Part shown: positions 54,956 to 64,000 of the stretch, in pieces
Position numbering within the stretch: position 1 is the stretch's first letter
Layout: the number at the start of each line of letters is the position of its first letter
Origin: JAAFHB01 sp942493325
Lineage (GTDB): Bacteria > Bacteroidota > Bacteroidia > Bacteroidales > Prolixibacteraceae
Assembly (NCBI GenBank): GCA_942493325.1
Contig: OW818689.1
Span: 1,798,001-1,862,000, forward strand
Direction: 5' to 3'
DNA: 64,000 bases
Notes under the pieces: generated by a model
Database searches by the model: none
What the model was told of the DNA's origin: nothing
The model's input: the letters and a program-made list of their open reading frames with translations, nothing else
Made by a program: the position numbers and the translations under genes

Positions 54956-57146
54956 CTACCTGCTAAAAAGTAACTCGCGGTATTTCGGCAATGGCCAGTA
55001 TTCATTATCGACCACCTCTTCGAGTTTGTCGATATTGTAGCGGATCGTATCAAGATATGGACGAATTTTATTTTCATAAGCATACGCCTTCTCTTTCCCA
55101 TGTTCGATCAGGTTAGCCACCTTGCGTGCCTCAATCATTTCATTCACCTGTGCTTTGATGGCTGAAATATGACCGGAAATCTTTTTTAATTAATTCGAGA
55201 CGTGCTCCGGCCAGTTCCCTGAACTCACTTTCGGAAAAGATCTCTTTCAATCCTTTAACATTTTCAATCAGTGATGTCTGGTAAGCGATCGCAGTTGGTA
55301 CAATATGATTGATCGCGATATCGCCAAGCACACGTGATTCGATCTGGATTTTCTTGGTATATTTTTCCATTTCAACTTCTACACGGGCCTCTATTTCAAT
55401 TGGATTCAGGATGCCAAGATCGTCAAATAATTTCCTTGATCTGGGTGTCAGATAAGCTTCAAGAGCCTGGGGAACACTCTTAATATTGGTCAGCCCGCGA
55501 CGCTCAGCCTCATCCGCCCATTCCTGGCTATACCCGTTACCATCGAAGCGTACTGCCTTACATTCGATAATGTATTTCTTAAGTACCTGGAAGATTGCCT
55601 CATCCTTCTTCACATCCTTCTCAACCAATACATCAACATCCTTTTTGAATTCGATCAACTGGGTTGCAACAACTGAGTTAAGGGCAATCATGGCGGAAGC
55701 ACAGTTGGCAGAGGAACCTACTGCACGGAACTCAAACCTGTTTCCTGTGAATGCAAAAGGAGAAGTTCTGTTACGGTCAGTATTATCAAGTAATATCTCA
55801 GGAATACGACCTATATTAAGTTTGAGAGCTGTCTTTTCATCCGGTGTCATTTTACGATCGCCGATATTCTCAACCAGCAGGTCGAGCATCCGATTGATTT
55901 CAGTTCCCAGGAAGGATGAAATAATTGCCGGCGGGGCCTCATTTGCACCTAACCGGTGCGAATTACCTGCCGATACAATCGATGCACGCAACAAATCCTG
56001 GTTATCGTATACTGCCTTGATGGTATTTACAATAAAGGTAAGGAACTGAAGATTTGATTTCGGATTTTTTCCCGGAGAATAAAGATTCACCCCTGTATTG
56101 GTTGAAAGCGACCAGTTATTGTGCTTTCCTGAGCCATTTATTCCTGCAAAGGGTTTCTCGTGCAATAAAACACGGAATCCGTGGTGATGAGCAATTCTAT
56201 CCATTAATGACATAATCAGCTGATTATGATCGTTGGCAAGATTTACCTCCTCAAAGATCGGAGCAAGTTCAAACTGGTTAGGTGCCACTTCATTATGGCG
56301 TGTTTTGCATGGAATTCCCAGTTTATAGGCTTCATTTTCCAGATCCTGCATAAACATGGCAACACGTTCAGGTATAGAACCAAAATAATGATCCTCGAGT
56401 TGCTGATCTTTCGACGAAGAGTGTCCCATCAGCGTACGACCTGTAAGAATTAGGTCAGGCCTTGCATAATATAAAGCTTCATCAACCAAAAAATACTCCT
56501 GCTCCCAGCCAAGGTTAGCCTGAACCTGCGTAACATTCTTATCAAAGTATTGACAAACCTCAACGGCAGCCTTATCGACAGCATTTAAAGCTTTTAAAAG
56601 AGGTGCCTTATAGTCAAGCGATTCGCCTGTGTACGAAATAAATACAGTCGGAATCGAAAGTGTTGTTCCAACTATGAACGCAGGTGAGGAAACATCCCAT
56701 GCCGTATAACCACGCGCTTCGAAAGTATTCCTGATCCCACCGCTTGGAAATGAAGAAGCATCGGGCTCCTGCTGAGCGAGTAATTTTCCGGAGAAGGCTT
56801 CAACAACACCACCAAGTTCAGAATGATCAATAAAAGCATCGTGTTTTTCTGCCGTTCCGTCTGTGAGGGGATGAAACCAGTGCGTGTAATGAGTTGCCCC
56901 GTTTTCCATCGCCCATGCTTTCATGCCGATTGCTACCTGGTCTGCAATCTTACGATCGATAGTAGTTCCATTGTCAATTGCATCGATTATTCCTTTGTAC
57001 GATTCACTTGACAAATACTTTTTCATTTTTGGACGATCGAAAACCAGCATACCGTAATAGTCAGATGTGAGGTTTTCTTCACGAACTACAGGTATTGGTT
57101 TTCTCGTGTAAAGAATTTCAAGAGCCTTAAATCTTAGCGTTGCCAT
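54956..57146 (-). CDS. glnN: Type III glutamine synthetase (with a C-terminal frameshift in this sequence)
   Basis: It makes glutamine from glutamate, ammonia and ATP. The start at 57146 (MATLRFKALEIL) is the conserved one; the open frame extends to 57245 without similarity. GSIII landmarks: NLGWEQEYFLVDE, KTRHNEVAPNQFELAPIFEE, LLHEKPFAGINGSGKHNNWSL, GAGN-like SAGNSHRLGANEAPP and ENIGDRKMTPDEK. The first frame ends at 55140 after LELIKKDFRSYF, while the authentic C-terminus (ISGHISAIKAQVNEMIEARK to ELLFSR) continues in another frame to 54956. Removing one A from the A6 run at 55175-55181 restores a protein of about 730 residues, the normal length. Either a sequence error or a loss of about 60 C-terminal residues. 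Confidence 0.9.
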
Positions 57147-57480
57147 AATTTTGGTATTTTTCGGTTTTAAAATTTTTCTATGCTGCGAAATTACACTTTT
57201 CCTGATCAGCCCCCTATTTTTTATGCCCAAATTCAAATATTTCACAAATTATTAACATTAACACTAAATTTTAAGCTGTATTTACAGAATTTACTCACAT
57301 TTTTTTTTGGAAAAAACGATTATTTCGCTCTTATCCGCATTAATTATGCAAATTGCCTGTTTTTAAGTTAAAGTCAATTCAAAATCGGTATTACAATAAA
57401 AAACAATACATTTTTTCGTCAGATGGAGTGAGCTTTTTTATCTTCACACACTTAATATTAACGTATATGTATAATTAGAT

Positions 57481-58236
57481 ATGAAACAAATAATTTTATC
57501 ACTGATTCTCCTGGTTTCCCTCGTGGCTCAAATGAAAGCCCAGATGGTACAAAATGTAGATGCCATCAAATTCAAACAGTTGATCGCCACAGAAGATGCC
57601 ATTCTTTTGGACGTGCGCACACCCGGGGAATATTCGAGGGGGCATATCAAGGGATCCACCTCCATCAACATTGCTGACCCTGAATTTGTCACAAAAGTCG
57701 GCTTGCTGCAAAAGGACAAAACCATGTTGATCTATTGCCTTACCGGAAGCCGCAGTTCGGTTAGCGCCAGTTACATGAGCCGGATGGGATTTAAGAAAAT
57801 TTATAACCTGCAACAGGGGATCATGGATTGGAACCGCGAAGGATATGCCATCGAACAGAGCAGCCAGGCAGTTGCCAGTACCGGCACGACTTACACTGAA
57901 CAGAGTTTTACCAGATTGCTAAAGGAAAACAAACTGGTTCTGGTTGATTTCCATGCCGTGTGGTGTGCACCGTGTAAAGCCATGAATCCGGTTATCGACA
58001 AGGTCTCCACCGATTTTAAAGGAAAAGCAAAGGTTGAGAAGGTCGATATTGAGATCAACAAAGCGATTGCCACATCCTACCAGGTTCAGTCGGTACCGGG
58101 TTTTGTGCTTTTTAAAGATGGGAAAAAGATTTGGAGTCATAACGGCACTATCAGCTACAATGACTTGTCCGTGGTAATTAAAAAAACACCTTTAAGGCAC
58201 AGTTCAAACCGGTTCTATGACGAATTGTGTGGGTAA
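57481..58236 (+). CDS. Periplasmic rhodanese-thioredoxin fusion protein
   Basis: 251 residues with a signal peptide (MKQIILSLILLVSLVAQMKA). Residues about 23-125 are a rhodanese domain with active-site loop YCLTGSRSS (Cys86); residues about 135-235 are a thioredoxin domain with WCAPC (Cys162, Cys165) and a cis-Pro in QSVPGF. Likely role: thiol redox or sulfur handling in the periplasm. The last 16 residues (TPLRHSSNRFYDELCG) look foreign: removing one A from the A7 run at 58180-58186 gives the ordinary ending VIKKHL and a stop at 58193-58195. So the true protein probably ends there. Confidence 0.88.
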   Translation: MKQIILSLILLVSLVAQMKAQMVQNVDAIKFKQLIATEDAILLDVRTPGEYSRGHIKGSTSINIADPEFVTKVGLLQKDKTMLIYCLTGSRSSVSASYMSRMGFKKIYNLQQGIMDWNREGYAIEQSSQAVASTGTTYTEQSFTRLLKENKLVLVDFHAVWCAPCKAMNPVIDKVSTDFKGKAKVEKVDIEINKAIATSYQVQSVPGFVLFKDGKKIWSHNGTISYNDLSVVIKKTPLRHSSNRFYDELCG

Positions 58237-58270
58237 ATCTGCAAACTGCTTTTTAATGGTTTATGGAATA

Positions 58271-58302
58271 AGCAGCTGGCTTTTGGCAACTTGCAGCTGG
58301 CA
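58271..58302. repeat. Dispersed intergenic repeat (copy 2, inverted)
   Basis: AGCAGCTGGCTTTTGGCAAC then TTGCAGCTGGCA is nearly the reverse complement of the copy at 54459-54490. A further partial copy (AGCCAGCTGCA) lies at 58394-58404. The spacer 58237-58428 has no gene. Confidence 0.55.
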
Positions 58303-58428
58303 TGATGGTGCGAATTATTTAACCCGAATCCCTTAAAAATTAAGATAGCTACGGATTTTTTAAAAGCTAGTCTGCCAGCAGCCAACCACTAATAGCCAGC
58401 TGCAATAATTACAAAATACAATTCTTAA

Positions 58429-59790
58429 TCAATGGGTAAAATGATGGTAAAATCTGATGATACTTCTGATCCCATTATAAAAGTTCTCCAGAGAAAAATT
58501 TTCGTTAGGTGAATGAATAGCATCCGACTCGAGGCCAAACCCCATTAATATGGTTTTAATACCGAGTATTTCCTCAAACGAGGAGATAATCGGAATACTC
58601 CCCCCGCTGCGTGTAGGGACGGGTTTACAACCGAAAACATCTTCGTAGGCCATTTCAGCAGCACGATAGGCAGGAAGATCGATCGGACAGGTATATCCTT
58701 GTCCGCCATGCAGGGGAGTCACCTCAACTTTTACAGTATCGGGAGCAACCGACTTAAAATAAGCCTGGAACAGTTCGGCAATTTTGTGATGTTCCTGGTT
58801 CGGGACGAGGCGTGCGCTGATTTTTGCATAGGCCTTTGACGGAAGAATTGTTTTTGCCCCTTCGCCCGTGTAACCTCCCCAGATTCCGCATACATCAAAT
58901 GAAGGCCTGATTCCGGTACGTTCCATGGTAGAATATCCGCTTTCTCCCTGTAAGGACCTGACGCCAATTGAAGCCTTATAGGCAGCTTCATCAAACGGAG
59001 CCTTTGAAAGCATGGCTCTTTCGGTTTCGGTAGTGCCCATTACATCATCATAAAAACCCGGAACCGTAATGCGGTGTTCAGCATCGGTAATCCCTGCAAT
59101 CATTTTGCAAAGCTCATTTACCGGATTGGCAACAGCTCCTCCAAATAGTCCTGAATGAAGGTCACGATCGGGACCGGTAACCTCAACCTGCAGATATGCA
59201 AGCCCGCGAAGTCCGACAGTAATTGAGGGAATATCACTGGCAATCATTCCCGTATCAGAAACCAGTATCAGGTCAGCCTTTAAAAGTGATTTGTGCTCAC
59301 TGCAAAATGCTGCAAGATTGGGAGAACCGACCTCCTCCTCCCCTTCGATCAGAAATTTGACATTACAGGGTAAGGTATTGCTCCTGACCATATATTCGAA
59401 AGCCTTGGCATGCATAAATGATTGTCCCTTATCATCATTCGCCCCGCGTGCCCAGATCCTTCCATTCCGCACAACCGGTTCAAACGGATCACTTTCCCAC
59501 TTATCGATGGGGTCTGCAGGCATAACATCCATATGTGCATACACCAGTATGGTAGGTTGATCAGGATTGACAATTTTTTCTGCAAATACAACAGGATTAC
59601 CCGGGGTCTCAAATATTTCAGCCCTGTCGACGCCCGCTTCCTGCAGAATTTTAATCCAATAAGCTGCAGCCTTATCCATATCAGGCCGGTGTTCACTCAG
59701 CGAACTGATTGATGGAATCCGGATTAATCCAAAAAGTTCGTCGAGGAAACGCGCCTTATTTTCTTCGATGTATTTGTTTATTGCTTCCAT
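58429..59790 (-). CDS. M20-family metallopeptidase (dipeptidase-like)
   Basis: 453 residues. The M20 zinc motifs are visible: VYAHMDVMPAD (about residue 83), ARGANDDKGQ (about 115), FLIEGEEEVGSP (catalytic Glu-Glu, about 149) and a C-terminal FGLESDAIHSPNENF with the last metal-ligand His. The dimerisation domain lies in between (about 200-340). Such enzymes split dipeptides or acylated amino acids in the cytoplasm; substrate not assignable. No signal peptide. A single-gene unit. Confidence 0.9.
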   Translation of the reverse strand: MEAINKYIEENKARFLDELFGLIRIPSISSLSEHRPDMDKAAAYWIKILQEAGVDRAEIFETPGNPVVFAEKIVNPDQPTILVYAHMDVMPADPIDKWESDPFEPVVRNGRIWARGANDDKGQSFMHAKAFEYMVRSNTLPCNVKFLIEGEEEVGSPNLAAFCSEHKSLLKADLILVSDTGMIASDIPSITVGLRGLAYLQVEVTGPDRDLHSGLFGGAVANPVNELCKMIAGITDAEHRITVPGFYDDVMGTTETERAMLSKAPFDEAAYKASIGVRSLQGESGYSTMERTGIRPSFDVCGIWGGYTGEGAKTILPSKAYAKISARLVPNQEHHKIAELFQAYFKSVAPDTVKVEVTPLHGGQGYTCPIDLPAYRAAEMAYEDVFGCKPVPTRSGGSIPIISSFEEILGIKTILMGFGLESDAIHSPNENFSLENFYNGIRSIIRFYHHFTH

Positions 59791-60062
59791 TTAATGACAT
59801 ATTAATATTTTATTAATTTACAAATTCTTTTCAGACGGCCCAAAGGTATGAAAAACAATAGTGACCAGACAGTCCCACACAGCTATTTATGCCAATATGA
59901 GTCGGTGAAAAAGTAATCGAAAATGTATTTCCGGTTCTGTCAATCAACATTTTCAGGTCCTTTTTGTTAGCTAATACATGGAATTGAGGACTTGATTTTT
60001 TTCAATCATCCTTACTTATTGGATGCTGCTTATCATTTATTAACTGCTTTAAAAATTAAATT

Positions 60063-61448
60063 ATGTTAAACGAATCTTCTATCCAGGAATTCCGGGCACG
60101 ATTAAGAGGTGGATTGATAGAACCACATGATAATGCTTATGCCCAGGCTATAAAAGTTTACAACGGTATGATCATCAGACATCCACGCATGATAGCCATG
60201 TGTGTTGATGTGGCAGATGTAATTCATTGTGTAACATTTGCACGCAACAACAACATGCTTCTCTCTGTCCGGGGAGGAGGTCATAATGCTGCAGGACTCG
60301 GTATATGTGATGATGGGTTGGTGGTCGATCTGTCCCTGATCAAATATACACATATCAATCCTGAACTGATGATTGTAACCGTGGGTGGTGGTACGCTGCT
60401 TGGTGATCTCGATCACGCTACGCACATATTTGGTCTGGCAACTCCGGTCGGTATTGCGTCGACCACCGGTATTTCAGGTCTGACTCTGGGGGGAGGAGTG
60501 GGTTACCTTACCCGTAAATTCGGATTAACCATCGACAACCTCTTATCAGTCGATGTGGTACTGGCTGACGGAACCTATGTTACCGCAAATTCCGATCATT
60601 ATCCCGATTTATTCTGGGCAGTGAGGGGAGGTGGCGGCAATTTCGGGGTAGTTACCTCCTTTACCTTTAAATTGCATGCGGTAAAAAAGATTTACGGCGG
60701 ACCAATGTTATGGGAATTAAGTGAAGCACACGAAATTATGAAATGGTACCGTGACCTGATAAAAGATGCCCCCGATGATCTGAACGGTTTCTTTGCCTTT
60801 ATGACTGTACCTCCCGGACCGCCTTTCCCCGAACATCTTCATCTGAAGAAAATGTGCGGAATTGTCTGGGCTTGTACTTCACCCCCCGAAAAGGCAGAAG
60901 ATCTCTTTACATCCATACGCGAATTTAAAAAACCCGCTCTCGATATGGCAGGAATTATTCCCTTACCTGTATTGCAAAGTTTGTTTGATCAGTTACTGGC
61001 CCCCGGGTTGCAATGGTACTGGAAGGCCGATTTTATAAATGAACTGAGTGATGAAGCCATTAATGAACATATCAGGTTTGCTCAAATTATGCCCACACCT
61101 CTTTCCACCATGCATATGTATCCGATAAACGGCGCAGCATCGCGTATTGCAAACGGTCACACAGCCTGGAATTACCGGGATGCAACATGGGCAATGGTCA
61201 TTGCAGGAATAGATCCCGATGTTCAGAATAACGATAAAATCATTTCATGGACTAAGGAATATTATAAAGCGATTCATCCCTGGTCCGCAGGCGGAGCCTA
61301 TGTAAATTTCATCATGGATGAAGGGGAAGAGCAGGTAAAAGCCAGCTATGGAAAGAATTATGAACGCCTTGTTGCAATAAAAAATAAATACGACCCAAAT
61401 AATTTCTTCAGGGTAAATCAAAATATAAAACCCCTGGTGACAGGGTAA
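60063..61448 (+). CDS. FAD-binding oxidoreductase of the berberine-bridge-enzyme type
   Basis: 461 residues. The PCMH-type FAD domain shows LLSVRGGGHNAAGLG (His74 for covalent 8-alpha attachment to FAD), TVGGGTLLGDLDHA (about 112), TTGISGLTLGGGVGYLTRKFG (about 137), and WAVRGGGGNFGVVTSFTF. The second covalent Cys seen in bicovalent members is missing (PVGIASTTG), so attachment is probably through His only. The C-terminus KYDPNNFFRVNQNIKP is the BBE motif. Members oxidise alcohols, often sugars; the substrate here is unknown. No signal peptide. A terminator follows at 61491. Confidence 0.9.
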   Translation: MLNESSIQEFRARLRGGLIEPHDNAYAQAIKVYNGMIIRHPRMIAMCVDVADVIHCVTFARNNNMLLSVRGGGHNAAGLGICDDGLVVDLSLIKYTHINPELMIVTVGGGTLLGDLDHATHIFGLATPVGIASTTGISGLTLGGGVGYLTRKFGLTIDNLLSVDVVLADGTYVTANSDHYPDLFWAVRGGGGNFGVVTSFTFKLHAVKKIYGGPMLWELSEAHEIMKWYRDLIKDAPDDLNGFFAFMTVPPGPPFPEHLHLKKMCGIVWACTSPPEKAEDLFTSIREFKKPALDMAGIIPLPVLQSLFDQLLAPGLQWYWKADFINELSDEAINEHIRFAQIMPTPLSTMHMYPINGAASRIANGHTAWNYRDATWAMVIAGIDPDVQNNDKIISWTKEYYKAIHPWSAGGAYVNFIMDEGEEQVKASYGKNYERLVAIKNKYDPNNFFRVNQNIKPLVTG

Positions 61449-61490
61449 GCGATTTGCAACAAAATGGTGGATATCTTTGCCTGATCCTTA

Positions 61491-61545
61491 AGCCCGGGCA
61501 CGTTGTGTAACGATTTTTGTCACACAACATGTCCGGGCTTTTATT
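61491..61545 (+). terminator. Terminator after the FAD oxidoreductase
   Basis: AGCCCGGGCACGTTGTGT (61491-61508) pairs with ACACAACATGTCCGGGCT (61522-61539, two mismatches), followed by TTTTATT. The rest of the spacer 61546-61843 is AT-rich without a gene. Confidence 0.8.
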
Positions 61546-61754
61546 AAAAAAGGATGAAACCTCTCTGACGTTCCACCCTTTTTATAAACAAATTCTACCT
61601 TAAAACTATTCACTAACTAACTCAGAGAATCATACACAAAATTCATACCAAACTATGATCATTCAAATCATCCCCAAATAACGTAATGAGGTTGATAAAA
61701 CAAAAATTTGATATTATTTTCATTCCTATAAGTTATAAGTAAAAATTCTTTTCT

Positions 61755-61762
61755 TAATTTTG
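61755..61762 (+). promoter_or_regulatory. -7 promoter element before the DUF2806 gene
   Basis: TAATTTTG fits TAnnTTTG, 82 bp before the start at 61844; no clear -33 element. Confidence 0.35.
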
Positions 61763-61843
61763 TTATCGATGGATTTACAAACAGTTTTTGGATCAGCTTT
61801 AAACCCTTGAATTATACATAATTAGGTATAAATTTATAAACCT

Positions 61844-62692
61844 ATGATGCCACATAACACGAATGATAGTCCGGCAGAAAAACTTATACAGACATTGGGT
61901 GCTGTTATCGGAGTCTGGAACATACCGGAAACAGTAAAAAAGGAATCAGAATCACATCCATACAGAAGAGAAAAGCCCAAAGAAGCCAAATCAAAAGAGT
62001 TAGGATTACATGTTCAGGCAGAAACTGAAATCTGGCAACGGGCCAGGCAGCGACTTATTCATCAGGAGATTGTCAGGCAGCAGAACCTTGATAGTGTTAT
62101 TAAGAAATCAACAAAATATCTTAAGAAAATTGTTTCTGATATACCTGTGGACCCTGATTGGACCACTAAATTTTTTTCTAAAGTGCAGGATATTTCAAAT
62201 GATGAGCTTCAGGAACTATGGGCAAAAATATTGGCTTATATAATTTCAAATCCCGGAACAATCTCGTTACATACCCTTGATATTTTGGGTAATTTGAATA
62301 AGAAAAAAGCCCGTATTTTTCAGCGTGCTGCAGCTCTGGCTTTTAATGGCAGTTATATTTTAAAAATAGGGGATGTTTATGCTTTTGACGAATTTGGAAT
62401 AACCTATGACGATCTTCTGACTTTACGGGCATTGGATTTAATTTATACCAGCGATACATTAAATGTCACATTTAATCACATTGTCCATTTAGATGAAACA
62501 CCTCTGATCTTTGGAAAAAGGAGGTTTAAAATTTCAGACGATAAAACCAACATAACTCTACTCAACCAGATTGCATTTTCAGCGGCAGGTAAGGAACTTA
62601 TCGAGGCACTGGAATGTGAACCCGACTATTTCTTTTTGGATAAATTTATTGAAGAAAAAACAAAACTGGGATTTGTATTTGAAGACTGTTAA
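61844..62692 (+). CDS. DUF2806-like protein of unknown function
   Basis: 282 residues, no signal peptide or membrane segment. The central part, DPDWTTKFFSKVQDISNDEL followed by QELWAKILAYIISNPGTISL (residues about 102-145), is the hallmark of DUF2806 proteins. The N-terminal 80 residues are charged and probably coiled (RREKPKEAKSKELG, then AETEIWQRARQRLIHQEIVRQQN). Some family members lie in defence or phage-related settings, but no such neighbour is seen here. Start could be Met1 or Met2 (61847). Confidence 0.7.
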   Translation: MMPHNTNDSPAEKLIQTLGAVIGVWNIPETVKKESESHPYRREKPKEAKSKELGLHVQAETEIWQRARQRLIHQEIVRQQNLDSVIKKSTKYLKKIVSDIPVDPDWTTKFFSKVQDISNDELQELWAKILAYIISNPGTISLHTLDILGNLNKKKARIFQRAAALAFNGSYILKIGDVYAFDEFGITYDDLLTLRALDLIYTSDTLNVTFNHIVHLDETPLIFGKRRFKISDDKTNITLLNQIAFSAAGKELIEALECEPDYFFLDKFIEEKTKLGFVFEDC

Positions 62693-62877
62693 TTGGGAAT
62701 TCGAAATTTTCTTTGTGCCATAAATATCTATGCCTTTTAACTCCCCAAAATTTTATTTTAAAAAAAAATATTTATTTTCCAAAAAATATGCGTTTTTCGA
62801 TTGTTTTTCTCTTTTATAAATCGTAAATTAGTCTTTCCAATCACCTGATAAATAACTAATTTTAAAACCTTTAAAAC

Positions 62878-63612
62878 ATGAGAAACTCGGATTCCGGTCA
62901 TAATGGAAACCTGACCAGTTTCAATTTGCTGATCACAGCTGTCGAAGGTTATTCTTCAGTTTACAATCCCTCAAAGAAAGAATTTCAGGCTCCCAACCTG
63001 AGATTAAAATCTGCAGCTGCCCAGCAACAGATCACAAACCATAACAAGATCTCGGGATCCTGTAAGGTAATGATCGATAAACGTGCGGCTGTTTATGATC
63101 CGCTGAACTCACTTGTGACAAGCATCTTTAATTATTTAAAATCCACAGGCGGATCGAAAGCAGCGATTAATGAAGTTGGCCAGGTTGTACGTAAACTAAA
63201 AGGTCTGCGTGCTGGAAAGAAAACCATTCCCGCTGCTCAGGGTGAGGAACAGGATGAGCACAAACAAATATCGGTTTCGCAGCTAAGTTTCGATGACCGG
63301 CTGAATAATTTCGACAAACTGATTTACCAGCTTGAATTGATACCCGACTACCTACCTAATGAGGCTATTTTTACCCTTGAGGATTTGCGCCAGTATTATA
63401 TGAGAATGGAAGCCGCCAATAAAGCGGTTCTCAAAGCAAAAAATGAGCTCGAGAATGCAATAATAGCCCGAAATAAGGAATTCTACGACAAGGAGACCGG
63501 TCTGATCGAGATTGGAAAAGCTAATAAATTGTACATCAAGGCACTTTATGGTCCGAATTCTCCCGAATACCGACAGGTTTCGGGGATAGCATTTAAATCT
63601 TTTAAAAATTAA
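62878..63612 (+). CDS. Hypothetical protein
   Basis: 244 residues, soluble, no signal peptide. The middle (LNSLVTSIFNYLKSTGGSKA) and the C-terminal half (KAVLKAKNELENAIIARNKE) are predicted helical, the latter probably a coiled coil. No family is recognised. AT-rich DNA precedes it and a structured inverted repeat follows at 63623. It is an ordinary full-length gene by codon usage, but its role is unknown. Confidence 0.7.
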   Translation: MRNSDSGHNGNLTSFNLLITAVEGYSSVYNPSKKEFQAPNLRLKSAAAQQQITNHNKISGSCKVMIDKRAAVYDPLNSLVTSIFNYLKSTGGSKAAINEVGQVVRKLKGLRAGKKTIPAAQGEEQDEHKQISVSQLSFDDRLNNFDKLIYQLELIPDYLPNEAIFTLEDLRQYYMRMEAANKAVLKAKNELENAIIARNKEFYDKETGLIEIGKANKLYIKALYGPNSPEYRQVSGIAFKSFKN

Positions 63613-63622
63613 TTCCTTTCCG

Positions 63623-63692
63623 GATCAGGAGTTGTGATGGGGCAATTTGCTCCCCGTACTGTTTCGGGGAAACGCCTGTACAACTCCTGATC
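63623..63692. repeat. Structured inverted repeat after the hypothetical gene, possible terminator
   Basis: GATCAGGAGTTGT (63623-63635) and ACAACTCCTGATC (63680-63692) pair perfectly over 13 bp. Inside the loop GGGG...CTCCCC and CCCC...CGGGG can form further small stems. A TTTTTATT tract follows 15 bp later. It might act as the terminator of the gene ending at 63612 or be a palindromic repeat element. Confidence 0.5.
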
Positions 63693-63801
63693 TGAAATAA
63701 AATTGCTTTTTATTTATTCATAACCTGCTCTCCATATTTACAAACTATTTCACAATACACTCATAAGCAGATTAAAATTATGCACCTGCCATTTTAATAT
63801 A

Positions 63802-64000
63802 AGCTCCCCCAATAGTAAAATAGACTCCCGCAAAATTAAAACGACCGCCCGTAAAATTGAACCAGACTCCCGCAAAATTAAAACAACCACCCGCAAAATT
63901 GAACCAGACTCCCGCAAAATTAAAACAACCACCCGCAAAATTAAAATGGACTCCCGCAAAAATGGAGTGAACACCCGCAAAACTGAAGTGAACACCCGCA
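63802..64000. repeat. 21-bp tandem repeat array running off the right edge
   Basis: Nine and a half units of 21 bp with core CCCGCAAAATT (first unit, 63802-63822, degenerate). Units alternate between GACTCCCGCAAAATTAAAAC- and ACCACCCGCAAAATTGAACC-like versions, so a 42-bp higher-order period is visible. Read on the plus strand in one frame it would encode heptads such as DSRKIKT-TTRKIEP, but no in-frame ATG precedes it within the window. Whether it is coding depends on the sequence beyond 64000. Confidence 0.8.

Noticed and set aside
55140..55181. Programmed frameshifting in glnN at AAAAAAG
   Set aside because: The needed shift is +1 (or -2), not the -1 that such a slippery site gives, and glutamine synthetases are not known to use it; an indel is simpler.
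61844..62692. Defence-system call for the DUF2806 gene
   Set aside because: No nuclease, ATPase or other defence gene lies beside it; the family alone is not enough.
63750..63995. 81-codon minus-strand protein rich in LILRE repeats
   Set aside because: It is merely the reverse translation of the 21-bp tandem repeats; no independent sign of a gene.
1..64000. CRISPR arrays, rRNA and tRNA genes
   Set aside because: No regularly spaced direct repeats with unique spacers and no recognisable tRNA or rRNA sequence were seen; the array at 63802 has no spacers.

Overview
The window comes from a Bacteroidota chromosome, most likely Bacteroidales/Marinilabiliales-like. The evidence is three SusC/SusD pairs, a type III glutamine synthetase, short (190 aa) adenylate kinase, the hpt-adk-obg gene order, TAnnTTTG-type -7 promoter elements and almost no Shine-Dalgarno signals.

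Positions 1-42836 are one continuous minus-strand polysaccharide utilization locus (PUL), read from right to left and continuing past the left edge. It opens with SusC/SusD pair 3 and two small surface lipoproteins (42836-36449), closed by a strong terminator. Next come a bimodular PL38-like/beta-helix enzyme and a lipoprotein (36288-33253), SusC/SusD pair 2 (33152-28081), and a SusC/SusD/DUF1735 set closed by a terminator (28063-22164); the SusC of that set is broken by about six frameshifts. The enzyme block follows (22052-1): an iduronate-2-sulfatase-like sulfatase, a PL12 heparinase III-like lyase, a PL8 lyase, a BNR_4 propeller resembling PL24/PL25 ulvan lyases, and seven further heparinase II/III superfamily proteins. 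No glycoside hydrolase and no regulator is visible. The gene set points to an anionic, uronate-rich and at least partly sulfated polymer (glycosaminoglycan or ulvan/glucuronan-like), imported by the SusCD complexes after mainly eliminative cleavage.

Positions 43400-44440 hold a parDE-type toxin-antitoxin pair with palindromic operators; its toxin is short, and a 187-bp foldback element (MITE-like, 19-bp inverted ends, 4-bp target duplication) sits directly behind it, followed by a second palindromic repeat.

Positions 44442-64000 are mostly housekeeping genes: aspartokinase, an acyltransferase, an outer-membrane pair, purE, hpt, adk, obgE, a PAP2 phosphatase, glnN, a periplasmic rhodanese-thioredoxin protein, an M20 peptidase, a berberine-bridge-type flavoprotein and two little-known proteins. 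Gene remnants (HAD phosphatase, an outer-membrane protein) and dispersed repeats lie between them. The right edge enters a 21-bp tandem repeat array.

A recurring oddity is single-base frameshifts, several at homopolymer runs, in genes that should be intact (glnN, the rhodanese-thioredoxin gene, one heparinase, one SusC). Either this sequence carries indel errors or these genes are recently inactivated; this limits any claim that they are pseudogenes.
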